Source: Kineococcus rubinsiae (GTDB lineage Bacteria > Actinomycetota > Actinomycetes > Actinomycetales > Kineococcaceae). From it: a stretch of DNA of 64,000 nt. This document shows, piece by piece, positions 8,145 to 17,224 of the stretch; within the stretch, counting starts at the first letter, position 1; each line of letters begins with the position of its first letter. The position numbers and the translations under genes are program-made. The stretch lies in the NCBI RefSeq assembly GCF_011839805.1, contig NZ_VWPY01000005.1:1-64000 (forward strand), written 5' to 3'. A model generated the notes under the pieces. The model was not told where the DNA came from and ran no database searches. It saw only the letters and a list, made by a program, of their open reading frames with translations.

Positions 8145-9449
8145 CTAAAGTCCGAGGTGACCGGCGGCGTTGGAGTCATCGAACAGCTCGCCGCGGCGGA
8201 TGTAGCTGCGGGCGACGGCCACGGACTTCCAGCGGCCGTGGTTCATGATGTCGCGTTCGGCGACGCCGTTGTCGGCGGCTTGGGTGGCGAACCCGGCTCG
8301 GGTGGAGTGTGCGGAGTAGTAGCGCCCGCTGGTGTCGGGAGCTTGGAGTCCGGCGGTGCGGGCGCGGGCGGTGATGGTCTTGGTGATGGCCAGGCGGGCC
8401 ATGCGAGCTTGGTGAGGGTTCGGGGTGGTGGTGTTGCCCACGCGGCCGTTGTGGAATAGCGACCGCAGCACCGCCCCGTGCAGGTCGGCGACCAGTCCGC
8501 GGCGGGCGGGCAGGCTGTAGCGACCGGTGGTGTTCGTGCGTGGGCTGGCCCCGGTGTGGGGGGTGTAGTCGGGGTCTTGGACGGTGAGCTGCTGGCGTAG
8601 GCGGTCCAGCCAGGTGTCGAGTGCGCGGACCGGGCACAGGTGAGCGCGGCGGGCACAGGGGATCGCGATGAAGGTGCCGGCGCCTTCCTGGTCGGTCTTG
8701 GAGGAGCGGATGCGCACGATGAGCCCGGCGGTGTCGGGTTCGAGGTCGTCGAGGTTGAGAGCGGCGAGTTTGGAGGCGCGCATCGCGGAGGTGAAAGCCA
8801 GCAGGACCAGGGCGCGGTCACGGACCTCGAGCAGGGACTGGCCCCGGGTGGGGGAGGAGTCGATGGCGGTCACGATGCGCTCGACGTGTTCGGTGAGCAG
8901 GGCCGGCGCCGGACGGGGCGGGGTTGCGGTGGTGACCATGTCTCGGCGCAGACCGCGCAGGACGCTTTTCAGGGCGGGGTCCTCCAGCGGGCTGGGGTGA
9001 CCGGCGCGGCGGTGGACGAAGGCGACCGCAGCCATCCACGTGTTCAAGGTGGAGGCTCTGATGCCGCGCGGGGTGCTCGACGAGCGGGCGGGTGACGAGG
9101 TGGTGCGTCGCGACTTCACAGAGGTGGAGCCGCGGGTGCTGGCGTCTCGGGTGTGCTCGAGGTCGTGGGCCGCGGCTGTGTCGGTGGTGGGTGGGTAGAC
9201 CGAGGCGTTGGCCCACGCACCAAGGTCGTGCGGGTCGGCCGGTAGGACCGGGCGATCGTTCGCTATGGCCCAGGTGGCCCACCGCTGCCACGCGCTGAGG
9301 TAGGTGGCCCAGGTGGAGTCGGAGAGGGACTTGTCCCGCAGCTGCGACAGACGCTCGGCCTCCACGGACCGGGTCTCAGCGGCTGGGGTCTCAGCTGCCA
9401 CTTCCGCGCCCGCAGAGGTCTCGGGGGAGCCGTGGGTCCGCTTGCTCAC
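8145..9449 (-). CDS. Tyrosine recombinase / integrase
   Basis: The 434-residue product has an N-terminal SAM-like core-binding region (about 40-170) and a C-terminal catalytic domain. The catalytic set is complete: Arg224 (SAMRASKLAAL), Lys251, His381-x-x-Arg384 (HSTRAGFATQ), His404 and Tyr416 (ARSYIRR). The usual Glu after the first Arg (RxSEL) is Lys here. The GTG start at 9449 has GGGAG about eight bases upstream. Enzymes of this type move islands or plasmids by site-specific strand exchange. A second, different member sits at 17676-18851, so the pair brackets the Avs/AbiE region. Confidence 0.88.
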   Translation of the reverse strand: MSKRTHGSPETSAGAEVAAETPAAETRSVEAERLSQLRDKSLSDSTWATYLSAWQRWATWAIANDRPVLPADPHDLGAWANASVYPPTTDTAAAHDLEHTRDASTRGSTSVKSRRTTSSPARSSSTPRGIRASTLNTWMAAVAFVHRRAGHPSPLEDPALKSVLRGLRRDMVTTATPPRPAPALLTEHVERIVTAIDSSPTRGQSLLEVRDRALVLLAFTSAMRASKLAALNLDDLEPDTAGLIVRIRSSKTDQEGAGTFIAIPCARRAHLCPVRALDTWLDRLRQQLTVQDPDYTPHTGASPRTNTTGRYSLPARRGLVADLHGAVLRSLFHNGRVGNTTTPNPHQARMARLAITKTITARARTAGLQAPDTSGRYYSAHSTRAGFATQAADNGVAERDIMNHGRWKSVAVARSYIRRGELFDDSNAAGHLGL

Positions 9450-9607
9450 GGGTGCTCTCCCTTCCGGTGGTGCAGGTCATGGTGGGGCGAGCTCGTCAAG
9501 ACGTCTGGGGCTGTGGTGCTGCGACGGTGGTGCAGGCGCGAGATCGGGTGGCGTGATCGTGCTGGGTGTCAGTGCAGGTCACGTCAGCGCGCGGTGGGCG
9601 CCGGCGC

Positions 9608-10159
9608 TCAGCGCGGATCGGTGCCGGCCGCGCCGGGCGTGGTGTCGGTGGGGAGCTCGTAGAGCCCGGTGGAGAAGTCGGTGCGCAGGACGAAGGAGGG
9701 GTCCAAGACCTCTTCCTCGTCGGCCAGCAGGAGATACGCGCCGCCGGTGATGGTCAGGACGTGACGGTGCAGCTCGAACCCGCCGGGGTCCAGGGGGACG
9801 TCGATGGCGATGGGCCGGTCGTCAGGGACACCGAGCAGGGCTGCGCGCAGATCGCCGACGGTGAGGGCCCGGGCCTGGTGCAGCACGGTGACGTGGCCCG
9901 GGGCCGCTTCGAGCCCAGCGGCAGCGTGCTTCGGGACGTCGCCGGCGGCGGAGGCGTCATCGTCGGGGGTGCTTTCGTCGTCGGCGGGGTGCGGGGTGTT
10001 CCACATCCGCAGCAGCAGCGCGTGCTCTGCGTCGACGTCGTGCAGGTGCTGGGCCAGGACGTCCTCCAGGCAGTGCCCTGTCTCCTCGTGCGGCGCCGTG
10101 GGTGAGGAAGCGTAGAAGTCGTCGCGGGTGATGGGGTCGGGCAGGTCGTCATGGTTCAT
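9608..10159 (-). CDS. Acidic hypothetical protein (LRAAL..VPDDRPI motif)
   Basis: The ATG at 10159 (MNHDDLPDPITRDDF...) follows GGAAGGA at about ten bases; the longer frame upstream is unlikely. The 183-residue product is acidic, low-complexity in its first half, and ends in a compact domain with ALTVGDLRAALLGVPDDRPI, a pattern I associate with small actinobacterial DUF6225-like proteins (weak recollection). It precedes the integrase gene by about 150 bp on the same strand. Function unknown. Confidence 0.6.
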   Translation of the reverse strand: MNHDDLPDPITRDDFYASSPTAPHEETGHCLEDVLAQHLHDVDAEHALLLRMWNTPHPADDESTPDDDASAAGDVPKHAAAGLEAAPGHVTVLHQARALTVGDLRAALLGVPDDRPIAIDVPLDPGGFELHRHVLTITGGAYLLLADEEEVLDPSFVLRTDFSTGLYELPTDTTPGAAGTDPR

Positions 10160-10199
10160 TATCGGGAATCCTTCCGAGTGGGGTGCACGGTGATGGCTC

Positions 10200-10448
10200 T
10201 CAGGAACGCACCCATGCAAGCCGAGCCTCAGGGACGGCTTGAGCAGAGCGACCGGTAAAAACCTCCGGCAAGTACGGCAGCAAGCTCAAGTGCGGGGCTA
10301 GGACCGTGGCGTAGGTTTCGCGGTAACCCCCGAAGGGCATCGACGCCTTGGTTCGGGCCGGGTAAGCCCCGAGGGCCTTTAGGTCGGCCATCATCTGCTT
10401 CTCCACGCGCTTGGCGACCCGGCCCTCGCAGTAGGCAACCTCCAGCAC
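10200..10448 (-). pseudogene. Probable GIY-YIG / T5orf172-type nuclease C-terminal fragment
   Basis: The 82-residue frame LEVAYCEGRVAKRVEKQMMA, then DLKALGAYPARTKASMPFGG, resembles the second half of GIY-YIG-like domains (T5orf172/MUG113), where an 'LEV..' strand precedes a helix containing a Glu and then a G-rich end. The expected N-terminal GIY..YIG half is absent; upstream codons end in a stop within about 20 residues. It lies between the Avs-like gene and the acidic gene. Either a fragment or a small unrelated gene. Confidence 0.4.
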
Positions 10449-10528
10449 CTGTGGCAGTCCCTGTCGGTGAGGATATTGAAGTCAGCGATACTGAGCAGAG
10501 TAGTTGTTGTGCGCTAGCAGAAGTTCGA

Positions 10529-13500
10529 TCAAGCGTTGTCGATATTGCCAGCGAGGTCGCGGCGCAGCGTCAGCGCAGGTCCAGCAACGTTCGGTGGGTC
10601 AGTCGCGGTGATGAGCCCGACGTAGGTGACGTCGGAGAAGGCCATGCTGCGGTCGTTGTCCTCGTCGGGGGACATGGCATGCCTTTCGCTCATCACAGCA
10701 AGGACCAGGTCTGCGTCGAGTTCGTCAAGCCGGTGGTGAAGCCAGTTGGCGTCGGCGAGCAGAACTGATTGCCCGTCGTCGGCTCCCAAGCCGTCGTCAT
10801 CGTTGCCGGCGTCGACGGCGAGGCAGACGGTGGTGCCGTCGTGGGCCCAGGAGGTGGTGTGGGGCTGCCATGTCGCGTCGCCGAGAAGTTCGATGCTGGG
10901 CAGGGTGAGGTTGATGGTCTCGTCCAGTGAGCAGTCCTTGGTGTTGCCTTCCCACAGCCACTCTTCGCCAGCGGGTCTGATGTCGTGCAGCCTCGCGTCG
11001 AGGATGCCTTGCGGCATGTGCAGCCCCGATTGCCTGCTCTGCTCGATGGGGGACCAGCCTGCTTCACCGAGGTACTGACCATGGGTGCGTTGTCCTTCCA
11101 TCGACTTCATCCACCGCCCGCACATGCTCTTCGTGCGGAGCACGTCGAGGAGACGCTGACCGTCTCCGCGAGGGGCAAGCCAGGCGAACTGGAGGATGAA
11201 GGTGTCGCGGTCGCGGGTGCTGATGTCGCGGCGGCGGGCGTCGTCGCGGTTCCAGCTGGCGTAGCGGTGCAGCGCCACCCACGACCGGCCGGTCTCGTCG
11301 ACGGGGTTGAACAGCTGCTCGGGAGTGGGGAGGTCTGCGGTTGAGGTTACCCATGCGTCAGGGTCGGTGGGGTAGTTGAGATTGGGGGCTGGCAGCCACA
11401 CCTGCGGGATTTGAGGCTGCTGCAGGCGGCAGACGCGGCGGCCGTCGCGATTGCGGCTCGGAGGGAGACTTGGGTCGAGGTCTCGGCCGTACCAGGGCCA
11501 AGGGCCTTGGTAGGACGCAGGGCCTTCGCGCCAGCCTTCATGGGCGGGGTGGTAGTTGTCGGCGAGGCGGGCCAGAAGCTCGTGTAGGGCGACCCACTGG
11601 TACTTCTTGCCGATGCGTTCGACCTTGTGTGCGTCTCGGCCGCTGTGCAGGTCGCGGGAGGACTCGAAAGCGTCAAAGCGTTCCGTGCTCCAGCCCAGCT
11701 CGAGGGCGCGGTGAGCGATCCAGCGTCCGGCCCAGTTGGCGTTGACCTCGCCGAGGGGGTCGTTGTACCGATCGGTGGGAGGAGGACAGGCCAGGAGGTG
11801 GAGACTGAAGTAGCCGACGTCACTCTTGACGACGTACTTGTTGAAGTCGCCCATCCAGTCCAGGCAGGAGGAGAGGATGGAGTGGGCACGCCAGTCCGTG
11901 TAGTCGCCGGTGTCGTCCTTCAGCGGGCCGTGCTGCTGCTGCTCCAGCGCCTCGGCGGTGGGCGGTTCCGTCGGCGCGGAGGCACCGTAGGGCGGTTCGA
12001 AGCACTGGAGCTCTGCGGCATCGATCAATCCGTGGTGGTGGGCCCAGGTCATGATCCCGCGGGCGGCGTCACGGGCCAGGACGTTGATCGGCAGCTGCGC
12101 CGCGCGCCAGTGGCTAAGGACCGTGCACACCTCCTGCACCCCGGCGAGGTCAGCGTCGCCACCGGTCATGACGGCCCCGTAGGCGCAGGTCAGCATCCGC
12201 TCCTGCACATAAAGGTCGTCGACCTGGCGTGCGGTCTCCAGCAGGTACGCGGTGACGCTTAAGCGCTGGCTCAGCAGCAGGCTGAGCAGCTTGCTGGTGT
12301 GATCACGCAGGAACCGGTTGGAGGAGGTGAGGAGCCACATCAGCAGCAGCCCGGCCAGGCGGATCTGCTCGGATGGGCTGGCCGGTGAGATGCCCGTGCG
12401 TACCCAGCCTTCCAGGCGCTGGTAGGCGCCGGATTCCTGAACGTCGACGGTGGCCACTGTCCACCAGGCGTCACGCTCGGGCATGGCCATGGCCAGCAGG
12501 CGCTCGGTGAGCCAGTCGGCGTTGGCGGGGTGCCCCGGCCGCGGAGCCAGCGAGAGTAGCACCTCGAGCATGCCCGGGTTGTGTAGGTCCAGGCTTGCCT
12601 CGAGAAGTTCCAAGGTGCGGGGGCTGAAGGCGGAGGTGGCCCGCTCGAGGAAGCTGATCCACGTGACGGAGGTGAGCGAGGCTTCGTCTTCACGGTCACC
12701 AAGTAGGTCGATCAACTCCACACCCTGCTGCTCAGGCAGTAGTACCGCTAGTGACCGCCACAACCATCGCTCACTGCTCAGACGAGCCGCTAGTGCCGTC
12801 CGCGCCGGTGCCTCACTGGACGCGTCAAGGGGATGGGATGCGTCGTGCAGGGCGAGCAGGCGGGTGCCGAGAACGTGCTCGGAGAGAGCCTGAAAGGGTA
12901 GGCCTACGTGTTCGTCGCCGCCGGCGGCGGGGCGCAGTTCTAGGACGCCGTCGCTGACCATGCTCTGGAACAGCGTTCCTGGCCACAACCGCCCTGGCAG
13001 CAGCGCGTCCACGCCGGCTTCGGCGGGACCACGCGGCACGGGGCGGCCCTGGTTGGCGATGAGAAGATCTGACACCTGGTCCAGGGCCTGCTGAGCCAGC
13101 TTGGCGGTGGGGGTCAGGCGGAGCCGGTGACGGACGCGGTCCATCTTGATCTTGGCGAAGCGAGAGAACAGGGTGGACCGAGTCGGTGAAGTGAGCGTTG
13201 CGGCTGGCTCCTTGGCCAGTACCTCGCAGTACATGCGCAGGAACAGCGGGTTGGTGAACGCGGCGTCCAGGAGGGAGTCGGCGGGGACGGCGACGTTGAA
13301 GAGGCGGCAGTAGCGCTGAAGAGCTTCCTGCTCATGACCGGCGATCCCCGGATGATTGAACACCGGCAGGAGGTCGTCTGAGGAGAGAACGACATCGCGG
13401 TAGTCGTTGCGGAAGGAGACCAGCAGCGCTACGTGCGGGTGCTCACGAACTGCTTCGAGGAGGGCGGGCAGCTCGGTGCGCCAACGGTAGGGATCTTCCG

Positions 13501-14734
13501 ACTCGTTGAGGGCATCAATGATGAGCACGGCGCGGCAGCCGCGGGCCTCAGCCATGGAGTCCAGGGCCTGGAAGAACTCGTCACTGCTGGTGAGACCACC
13601 GCCTAGGACGCCGGCGAGGGCAGGCCACCAGTTGTCGCCACGCATGCGGTCTCCGAGCACCACCACGGTGGGGAGCTTGGCGTCAAGAAGACCTCGAGCA
13701 CAGCGCAGCAGAGCGTGGGTCTTACCTTGACCCGCCGCGCCGACCACGGCGGCGACACGCTGGGTACAGACACGGGCGCGCTTGCTCCTGGCCGAAGCGT
13801 CGAGGGTGTCGATCGCGGAGAGCGCGTCCTGCAGGTTCCCCCGCCTGTAGGGATCCAGCACTCCATGGCGCTGCCACGCCATCGTCGACAGGGTGCCTGT
13901 CAGGTCGCTGAGGGCAGCGAAGTCGGGATCGTGAGTTGCGACAAGGTCGTCACCGCCCGACCCGACCTGGGGTGCCGTCACCTGCAGCCAGGCGTCGAGG
14001 CGCATGAGCAGCTCTCCGACGGGTTCATCCCCCCACATGCCGATGTCGCTGCGGCAGGCGCTGAGGACCTTCTCCACCTGAACCCGGAGCTGGTGGAGGT
14101 ATGTGCGGCTTCGGACTACGGCCGCGAGGATGTCGTTGATGGGGGAGGGGGTGTCGGCCTCGGGGGTGTAGCGCTCCCCAGCTCCTCGACGTGCCTCGTT
14201 CCAGCGGCGATTGAACCACTCGTCAGTCAGCTCCAGCTGCTTGAACCAGTACGCGCGCCGGCCGGCGTGCTCTGCGCGCGTCAGCTGGGCGGTGATGTCA
14301 CCGCCGCGGATGATGCGGAAGTCGATGTCACTGGCCCCTGAGACGTTCTTCTTCCACGTGGCGACCTTGTTCGTCCATCGGTCCTGGTCGGTGATCCTGT
14401 CGTCTGTCCCACTGTCGCTGAAGTCGTAGGGCACGACGAACGTCAGACGGGTCATCTGGGGCCGCTTCATGGTGACGGCCTTGACCGACTGATCCATGCC
14501 GCCGAGGGTCGCGGCGAGGTCTCGATAGAACTTGGCTTGGAAGCCCTCTTCGTGGCCATCGGCGTAGACCTCATACCACTCGACCCCACCGTCGGGGGCG
14601 CGGGTCTTCCGCGTCTCTACGTGGCCAGGCCCGGGCGTCGGCCGCAGCTGGTAGGCGAGCTCTTCCCATGCCCGGGCCTGGGAGCCCTCATGAGAGCGAA
14701 TGTCGTGAAGGCGGATGTCGCGGTCGCCGGCCAT
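10529..14734 (-). CDS. Avs-like STAND NTPase with N-terminal nuclease-like domain
   Basis: The 1,401-residue product has three parts. Residues 1-150 look like a PD-(D/E)XK nuclease-type effector: GSQARAWEELAYQL, Glu52 and the Gln66-Ala-Lys68 (QAK) signature, then PQMTRLTFVVPYD. A STAND NTPase core follows with Walker A GAAGQGKT (332-339), Walker B AVLIIDALNE (402-411) and the downstream LLVSFRNDYRD segment. About 800 alpha-helical residues form a likely sensor. This is the architecture of antiviral STAND (Avs/AVAST) proteins, which recognise phage proteins, assemble and activate a nuclease. The trigger and the exact Avs class cannot be read here. The ATG at 14734 has no strong ribosome binding site. 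It lies with AbiE between two integrases. Confidence 0.82.
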   Translation of the reverse strand: MAGDRDIRLHDIRSHEGSQARAWEELAYQLRPTPGPGHVETRKTRAPDGGVEWYEVYADGHEEGFQAKFYRDLAATLGGMDQSVKAVTMKRPQMTRLTFVVPYDFSDSGTDDRITDQDRWTNKVATWKKNVSGASDIDFRIIRGGDITAQLTRAEHAGRRAYWFKQLELTDEWFNRRWNEARRGAGERYTPEADTPSPINDILAAVVRSRTYLHQLRVQVEKVLSACRSDIGMWGDEPVGELLMRLDAWLQVTAPQVGSGGDDLVATHDPDFAALSDLTGTLSTMAWQRHGVLDPYRRGNLQDALSAIDTLDASARSKRARVCTQRVAAVVGAAGQGKTHALLRCARGLLDAKLPTVVVLGDRMRGDNWWPALAGVLGGGLTSSDEFFQALDSMAEARGCRAVLIIDALNESEDPYRWRTELPALLEAVREHPHVALLVSFRNDYRDVVLSSDDLLPVFNHPGIAGHEQEALQRYCRLFNVAVPADSLLDAAFTNPLFLRMYCEVLAKEPAATLTSPTRSTLFSRFAKIKMDRVRHRLRLTPTAKLAQQALDQVSDLLIANQGRPVPRGPAEAGVDALLPGRLWPGTLFQSMVSDGVLELRPAAGGDEHVGLPFQALSEHVLGTRLLALHDASHPLDASSEAPARTALAARLSSERWLWRSLAVLLPEQQGVELIDLLGDREDEASLTSVTWISFLERATSAFSPRTLELLEASLDLHNPGMLEVLLSLAPRPGHPANADWLTERLLAMAMPERDAWWTVATVDVQESGAYQRLEGWVRTGISPASPSEQIRLAGLLLMWLLTSSNRFLRDHTSKLLSLLLSQRLSVTAYLLETARQVDDLYVQERMLTCAYGAVMTGGDADLAGVQEVCTVLSHWRAAQLPINVLARDAARGIMTWAHHHGLIDAAELQCFEPPYGASAPTEPPTAEALEQQQHGPLKDDTGDYTDWRAHSILSSCLDWMGDFNKYVVKSDVGYFSLHLLACPPPTDRYNDPLGEVNANWAGRWIAHRALELGWSTERFDAFESSRDLHSGRDAHKVERIGKKYQWVALHELLARLADNYHPAHEGWREGPASYQGPWPWYGRDLDPSLPPSRNRDGRRVCRLQQPQIPQVWLPAPNLNYPTDPDAWVTSTADLPTPEQLFNPVDETGRSWVALHRYASWNRDDARRRDISTRDRDTFILQFAWLAPRGDGQRLLDVLRTKSMCGRWMKSMEGQRTHGQYLGEAGWSPIEQSRQSGLHMPQGILDARLHDIRPAGEEWLWEGNTKDCSLDETINLTLPSIELLGDATWQPHTTSWAHDGTTVCLAVDAGNDDDGLGADDGQSVLLADANWLHHRLDELDADLVLAVMSERHAMSPDEDNDRSMAFSDVTYVGLITATDPPNVAGPALTLRRDLAGNIDNA

Positions 14735-15073
14735 CTGAGCACGCTATCGGGCGCCCCCGACAGAGTCCGTTCACCGGATCTGTCCCAGACCCGCGTTCGT
14801 GAGCTGCAGCGGGGACAAGTCGCGCATGACGCCCGGCAGGCTGCTCGTCTCATCCAACTTGTCCTAGTCAAAGATCGCTAGAGCGTGCCAGGGACAGACG
14901 GCAACTGCTTCAACGCAAGACTTGACCCTTCCAGCTGGGCACATCACATACGATAATGTAGAGAATGGTGTGCAATAGCAGCACCAGATGACTTGTCGCT
15001 TACAACCGATCCCCCCGTGCGTGTTCGCGTCATACGGGGTCGTGTCGGGCCTGTCATGACTGGCGGTTGGTCG
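14735..15073. other. Intergenic gap with a transposon-end fragment
   Basis: No gene is visible. At 14849-14876 the sequence CTCATCCAACTTGTCC, followed by TAGTCAAAGATC, is nearly the same as the right part of the repeated arrays at 27437 and 34317, so a third, truncated copy of that element lies just upstream of the Avs-like gene. A weak GGGGACAAGTCGC box occurs at 14812-14824. Confidence 0.55.
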
Positions 15074-16018
15074 CTACGTCCATCGCTGGACGGCGGGGTT
15101 CCACGTTTCACCAGCAATAGAGCCGATCATGACGGGGTCGATGAAGGCGGCTACCGCGCGCACCTGATCGCTCAGCAGCGGCTTGCAAAGGTCGTCTCGC
15201 GCCGCTTGGTCCATTGCGAGGTCCCCACGCCACCGGGCGTACTTCGCTTGCGCCTGCGCGTCGAACTCCTCAGCCAGTCCGCCGATGGTCTCGAGCCTTA
15301 CCTGACGGGATGCGGCTACGCGCTCGAGGGACTCGCGCACGGTGTCGGCCACGAAGGACTGGCGGCAGGACAGGGCGTAGACGTCGAGGAAGTCACGCCA
15401 GCGGGTGTTGGCGGCACCGCGCTGGAGCATGGTGATGGTCTTCTCCGCGATGACGTTCCCCAGCGGGTGACCCATGATCGTGAGTTGCTCACCGGGCAGG
15501 ATCCCGGGGATCGTCACGAGGGCTGGAGCGGGGCTGACGGGGTCGCCGGTGCTGATGTCCAGCTGCATGCGGAGCCGTGCGCTGGCCAGTGTGGCGTCGA
15601 AGCGGACGCGGTGACCGACGTAAAGGTCATCGGTTCCCTCGCGGATGGCGTCGATGGTGATGTCGTCGCTGAGGTAGGTCATGCCGTCGCTGACCTGGAC
15701 GGCCGCGACCGCATGCACGACTCGACGCAGGTAGTCGGCGTCCAAGGGGTGGTCGACGACCTGCATGTCGACGTCCTTGGTGGGGCGGCGCACGTCGTAG
15801 GCGGCGAGAAGCACGCCACCCTTGAGCAGGAAGTGCGAGGCATAGTCGGTCATGGTCAGGCGACGCAGGAAGCACTCCAACGCGTACAAGGTCTGGATGC
15901 TCGCGGTGGTACGCCCCAGGGTGCGCGCCTGACGCTGACACGCGAGGTACTTCGCCCGCGCCACGGCCGGATCCGCCTGTTCAGCGAAGGAGCCGGGGCT
16001 TGGCTCGGAAGGGCTCAC
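15074..16018 (-). CDS. abiEii: AbiEii-type nucleotidyltransferase toxin
   Basis: The GTG at 16018 overlaps the antitoxin stop (GTGA), giving a 314-residue protein; the longer open frame upstream is a shadow of the antitoxin gene. The nucleotidyltransferase core shows LLKGGVLLAAYDVRRPTKDV followed by DMQV, with the paired Asp residues of the DxD metal site. Later come IAEKTITML and RWRDFLDVYAL, all typical of AbiEii/AbiGii toxins. The family arrests growth during phage infection by modifying tRNA 3' ends or a related target. Sequence and gene order fit a type IV toxin-antitoxin system. Confidence 0.88.
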   Translation of the reverse strand: MSPSEPSPGSFAEQADPAVARAKYLACQRQARTLGRTTASIQTLYALECFLRRLTMTDYASHFLLKGGVLLAAYDVRRPTKDVDMQVVDHPLDADYLRRVVHAVAAVQVSDGMTYLSDDITIDAIREGTDDLYVGHRVRFDATLASARLRMQLDISTGDPVSPAPALVTIPGILPGEQLTIMGHPLGNVIAEKTITMLQRGAANTRWRDFLDVYALSCRQSFVADTVRESLERVAASRQVRLETIGGLAEEFDAQAQAKYARWRGDLAMDQAARDDLCKPLLSDQVRAVAAFIDPVMIGSIAGETWNPAVQRWT

Positions 16019-16680
16019 AGCAGTACCGCTAACGCCTCGGCGATGGGCCGGCGGGCTCGGGGCAGTTGGGCGGCGGTGCGCAGCAGGTCTGCGGGGGACG
16101 CTCCGGGCCGGCGTAGCCAGGTGCGCAACGCCTCCACCGCGACCTCTTGACCGACTTGGTGACGCAGCCGGAACGCGTCGGCGATGCTGCGCTCGGGGCT
16201 GTAGAGCCCGATCGTCGCTGCGGTGCCCTCGATGGACACCTGGGTACGGCCCACGTCGAAGGTGGCGGCGTCGAAGTAGTGCCAGGCCACTGGGGCGGGC
16301 GTAGTGACCGAGCCGTGACCGCGGGGGAGGGCGATGTCGTGGTGTTCGGGGATAGCGGTGATCAGGTCGTGGCGGGCCAGGGCGCTGACCAGGCACAGGG
16401 TCCCTAGAGGCGCCCGGGCCGCGACTTCAGCCAGGTCTAGGTCGACGAGGGGTGCGTCCAGGCGCCGGTACAGGCCGTGCCCGACCTTCTCGATGATCCC
16501 CGCCTGTAGCAGGCGTCGCAAGGTGGGATGGCTCAAGCCGGTGTCGGCAGGCCGGAAGACCGGAGTGGTTGGAAGCGCTCGAAGCGTGGAGGCTCGAACC
16601 CCGGCAGCCGTGACCCGGCGGGCCGTCTCCTCCTCAACAGGATCGGTGGGCTCGAAGGCTGCGGTACTGCCGCTACTCAT
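16015..16680 (-). CDS. abiEi: AbiEi-type antitoxin and autorepressor
   Basis: The 221-residue product has a winged-helix N-terminal half (about 30-75: LSHPTLRRLLQAGIIEKVGH then GLYRR) and the AbiEi C-terminal domain (about 95-200: LVSALARHDL, YSPERSIADAFR). AbiEi proteins counter the toxin and repress their own promoter by binding inverted repeats; the matching inverted repeat lies just upstream (16696-16740). The gene overlaps the toxin gene by GTGA. The ATG at 16680 has no strong Shine-Dalgarno. Confidence 0.88.
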   Translation of the reverse strand: MSSGSTAAFEPTDPVEEETARRVTAAGVRASTLRALPTTPVFRPADTGLSHPTLRRLLQAGIIEKVGHGLYRRLDAPLVDLDLAEVAARAPLGTLCLVSALARHDLITAIPEHHDIALPRGHGSVTTPAPVAWHYFDAATFDVGRTQVSIEGTAATIGLYSPERSIADAFRLRHQVGQEVAVEALRTWLRRPGASPADLLRTAAQLPRARRPIAEALAVLL

Positions 16681-16695
16681 CGGACCGCCCCTACA

Positions 16696-16746
16696 TTCGT
16701 TATCTGCGACAGGTTCGGGGCAAGTGTCGCATGAAGCGAATATATA
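16696..16746 (-). promoter_or_regulatory. abiE operator-promoter region with inverted repeat
   Basis: A perfect 7-bp inverted repeat, TGCGACA (16705-16711) and TGTCGCA (16725-16731), extends imperfectly outward to TTCGT (16696-16700) and GCGAA (16736-16740). It lies 15-60 bp upstream of abiEi, where AbiEi antitoxins bind. An A/T-rich TATATA box (16741-16746, minus strand) directly abuts it and may be the -10 element; the TTGACG at 16769-16774 is too far away (22 bp) for a standard spacer. Confidence 0.6.
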
Positions 16747-17224
16747 GTCGCGGGCTTGGGTCGGGCGTCGTCAAGTCCGGTCGTCGAGCAGGACGACTCG
16801 TGAGCCCCGTACCGCCGGACTCCACTCGGATACTACGAGTCGCTCGCGTCGCGCAGTGTCACCCGGCATGGCCCCGCCGGCCAGTGGCCTACCGCGCGAC
16901 GTCGGCAGCACCGAGGCCGCAGCCTTAGCTGCGAGATGCCAGCCCGCGACCTGCCTCAACTAGGCCACCGGTGCTCCGCGAGCCCGATCCACTCGACGCA
17001 GGGTCCTGCCACGCGGTGACAAAGGACGTCCCTGCGCGGACCCACCCTTTTCTCGCGGTAGTTGGCGTCCCTCAGCCACGCACTACGTCACAGCGTTGGT
17101 CAGCTGGACCCTCAAGCAAACTCAAGCGAAGGCTGCATGGGATACCACCGGGGACCGACTGGTGATACGACTTCTTGGCTTCACGATGACATTCGTGGTG
17201 CGTACGATGTGCAATGATGTGGTT
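16747..17224. other. Intergenic region between abiE and lsr2
   Basis: About 480 bp with no convincing gene. It must contain the divergent promoters for abiE (left) and lsr2 (right). A TACGAT hexamer 19 bp before the lsr2 start could be a -10 box, implying a very short leader. No riboswitch or strong terminator is visible. Confidence 0.4.

Noticed and set aside
11627-12262. Val/Gly-rich frame opposite the Avs-like gene
   Set aside because: Antisense shadow of a 1,401-residue protein with Walker motifs.
14993-16150. 385-codon + frame opposite abiE
   Set aside because: Antisense to two well-supported AbiE genes; Arg/Gly/Val-rich shadow.
16747-17224. tRNA or att site next to the integrase/lsr2 region
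   Set aside because: No cloverleaf or 3' CCA-like tRNA end could be recognised near either integrase; no clear direct att repeats found by eye.
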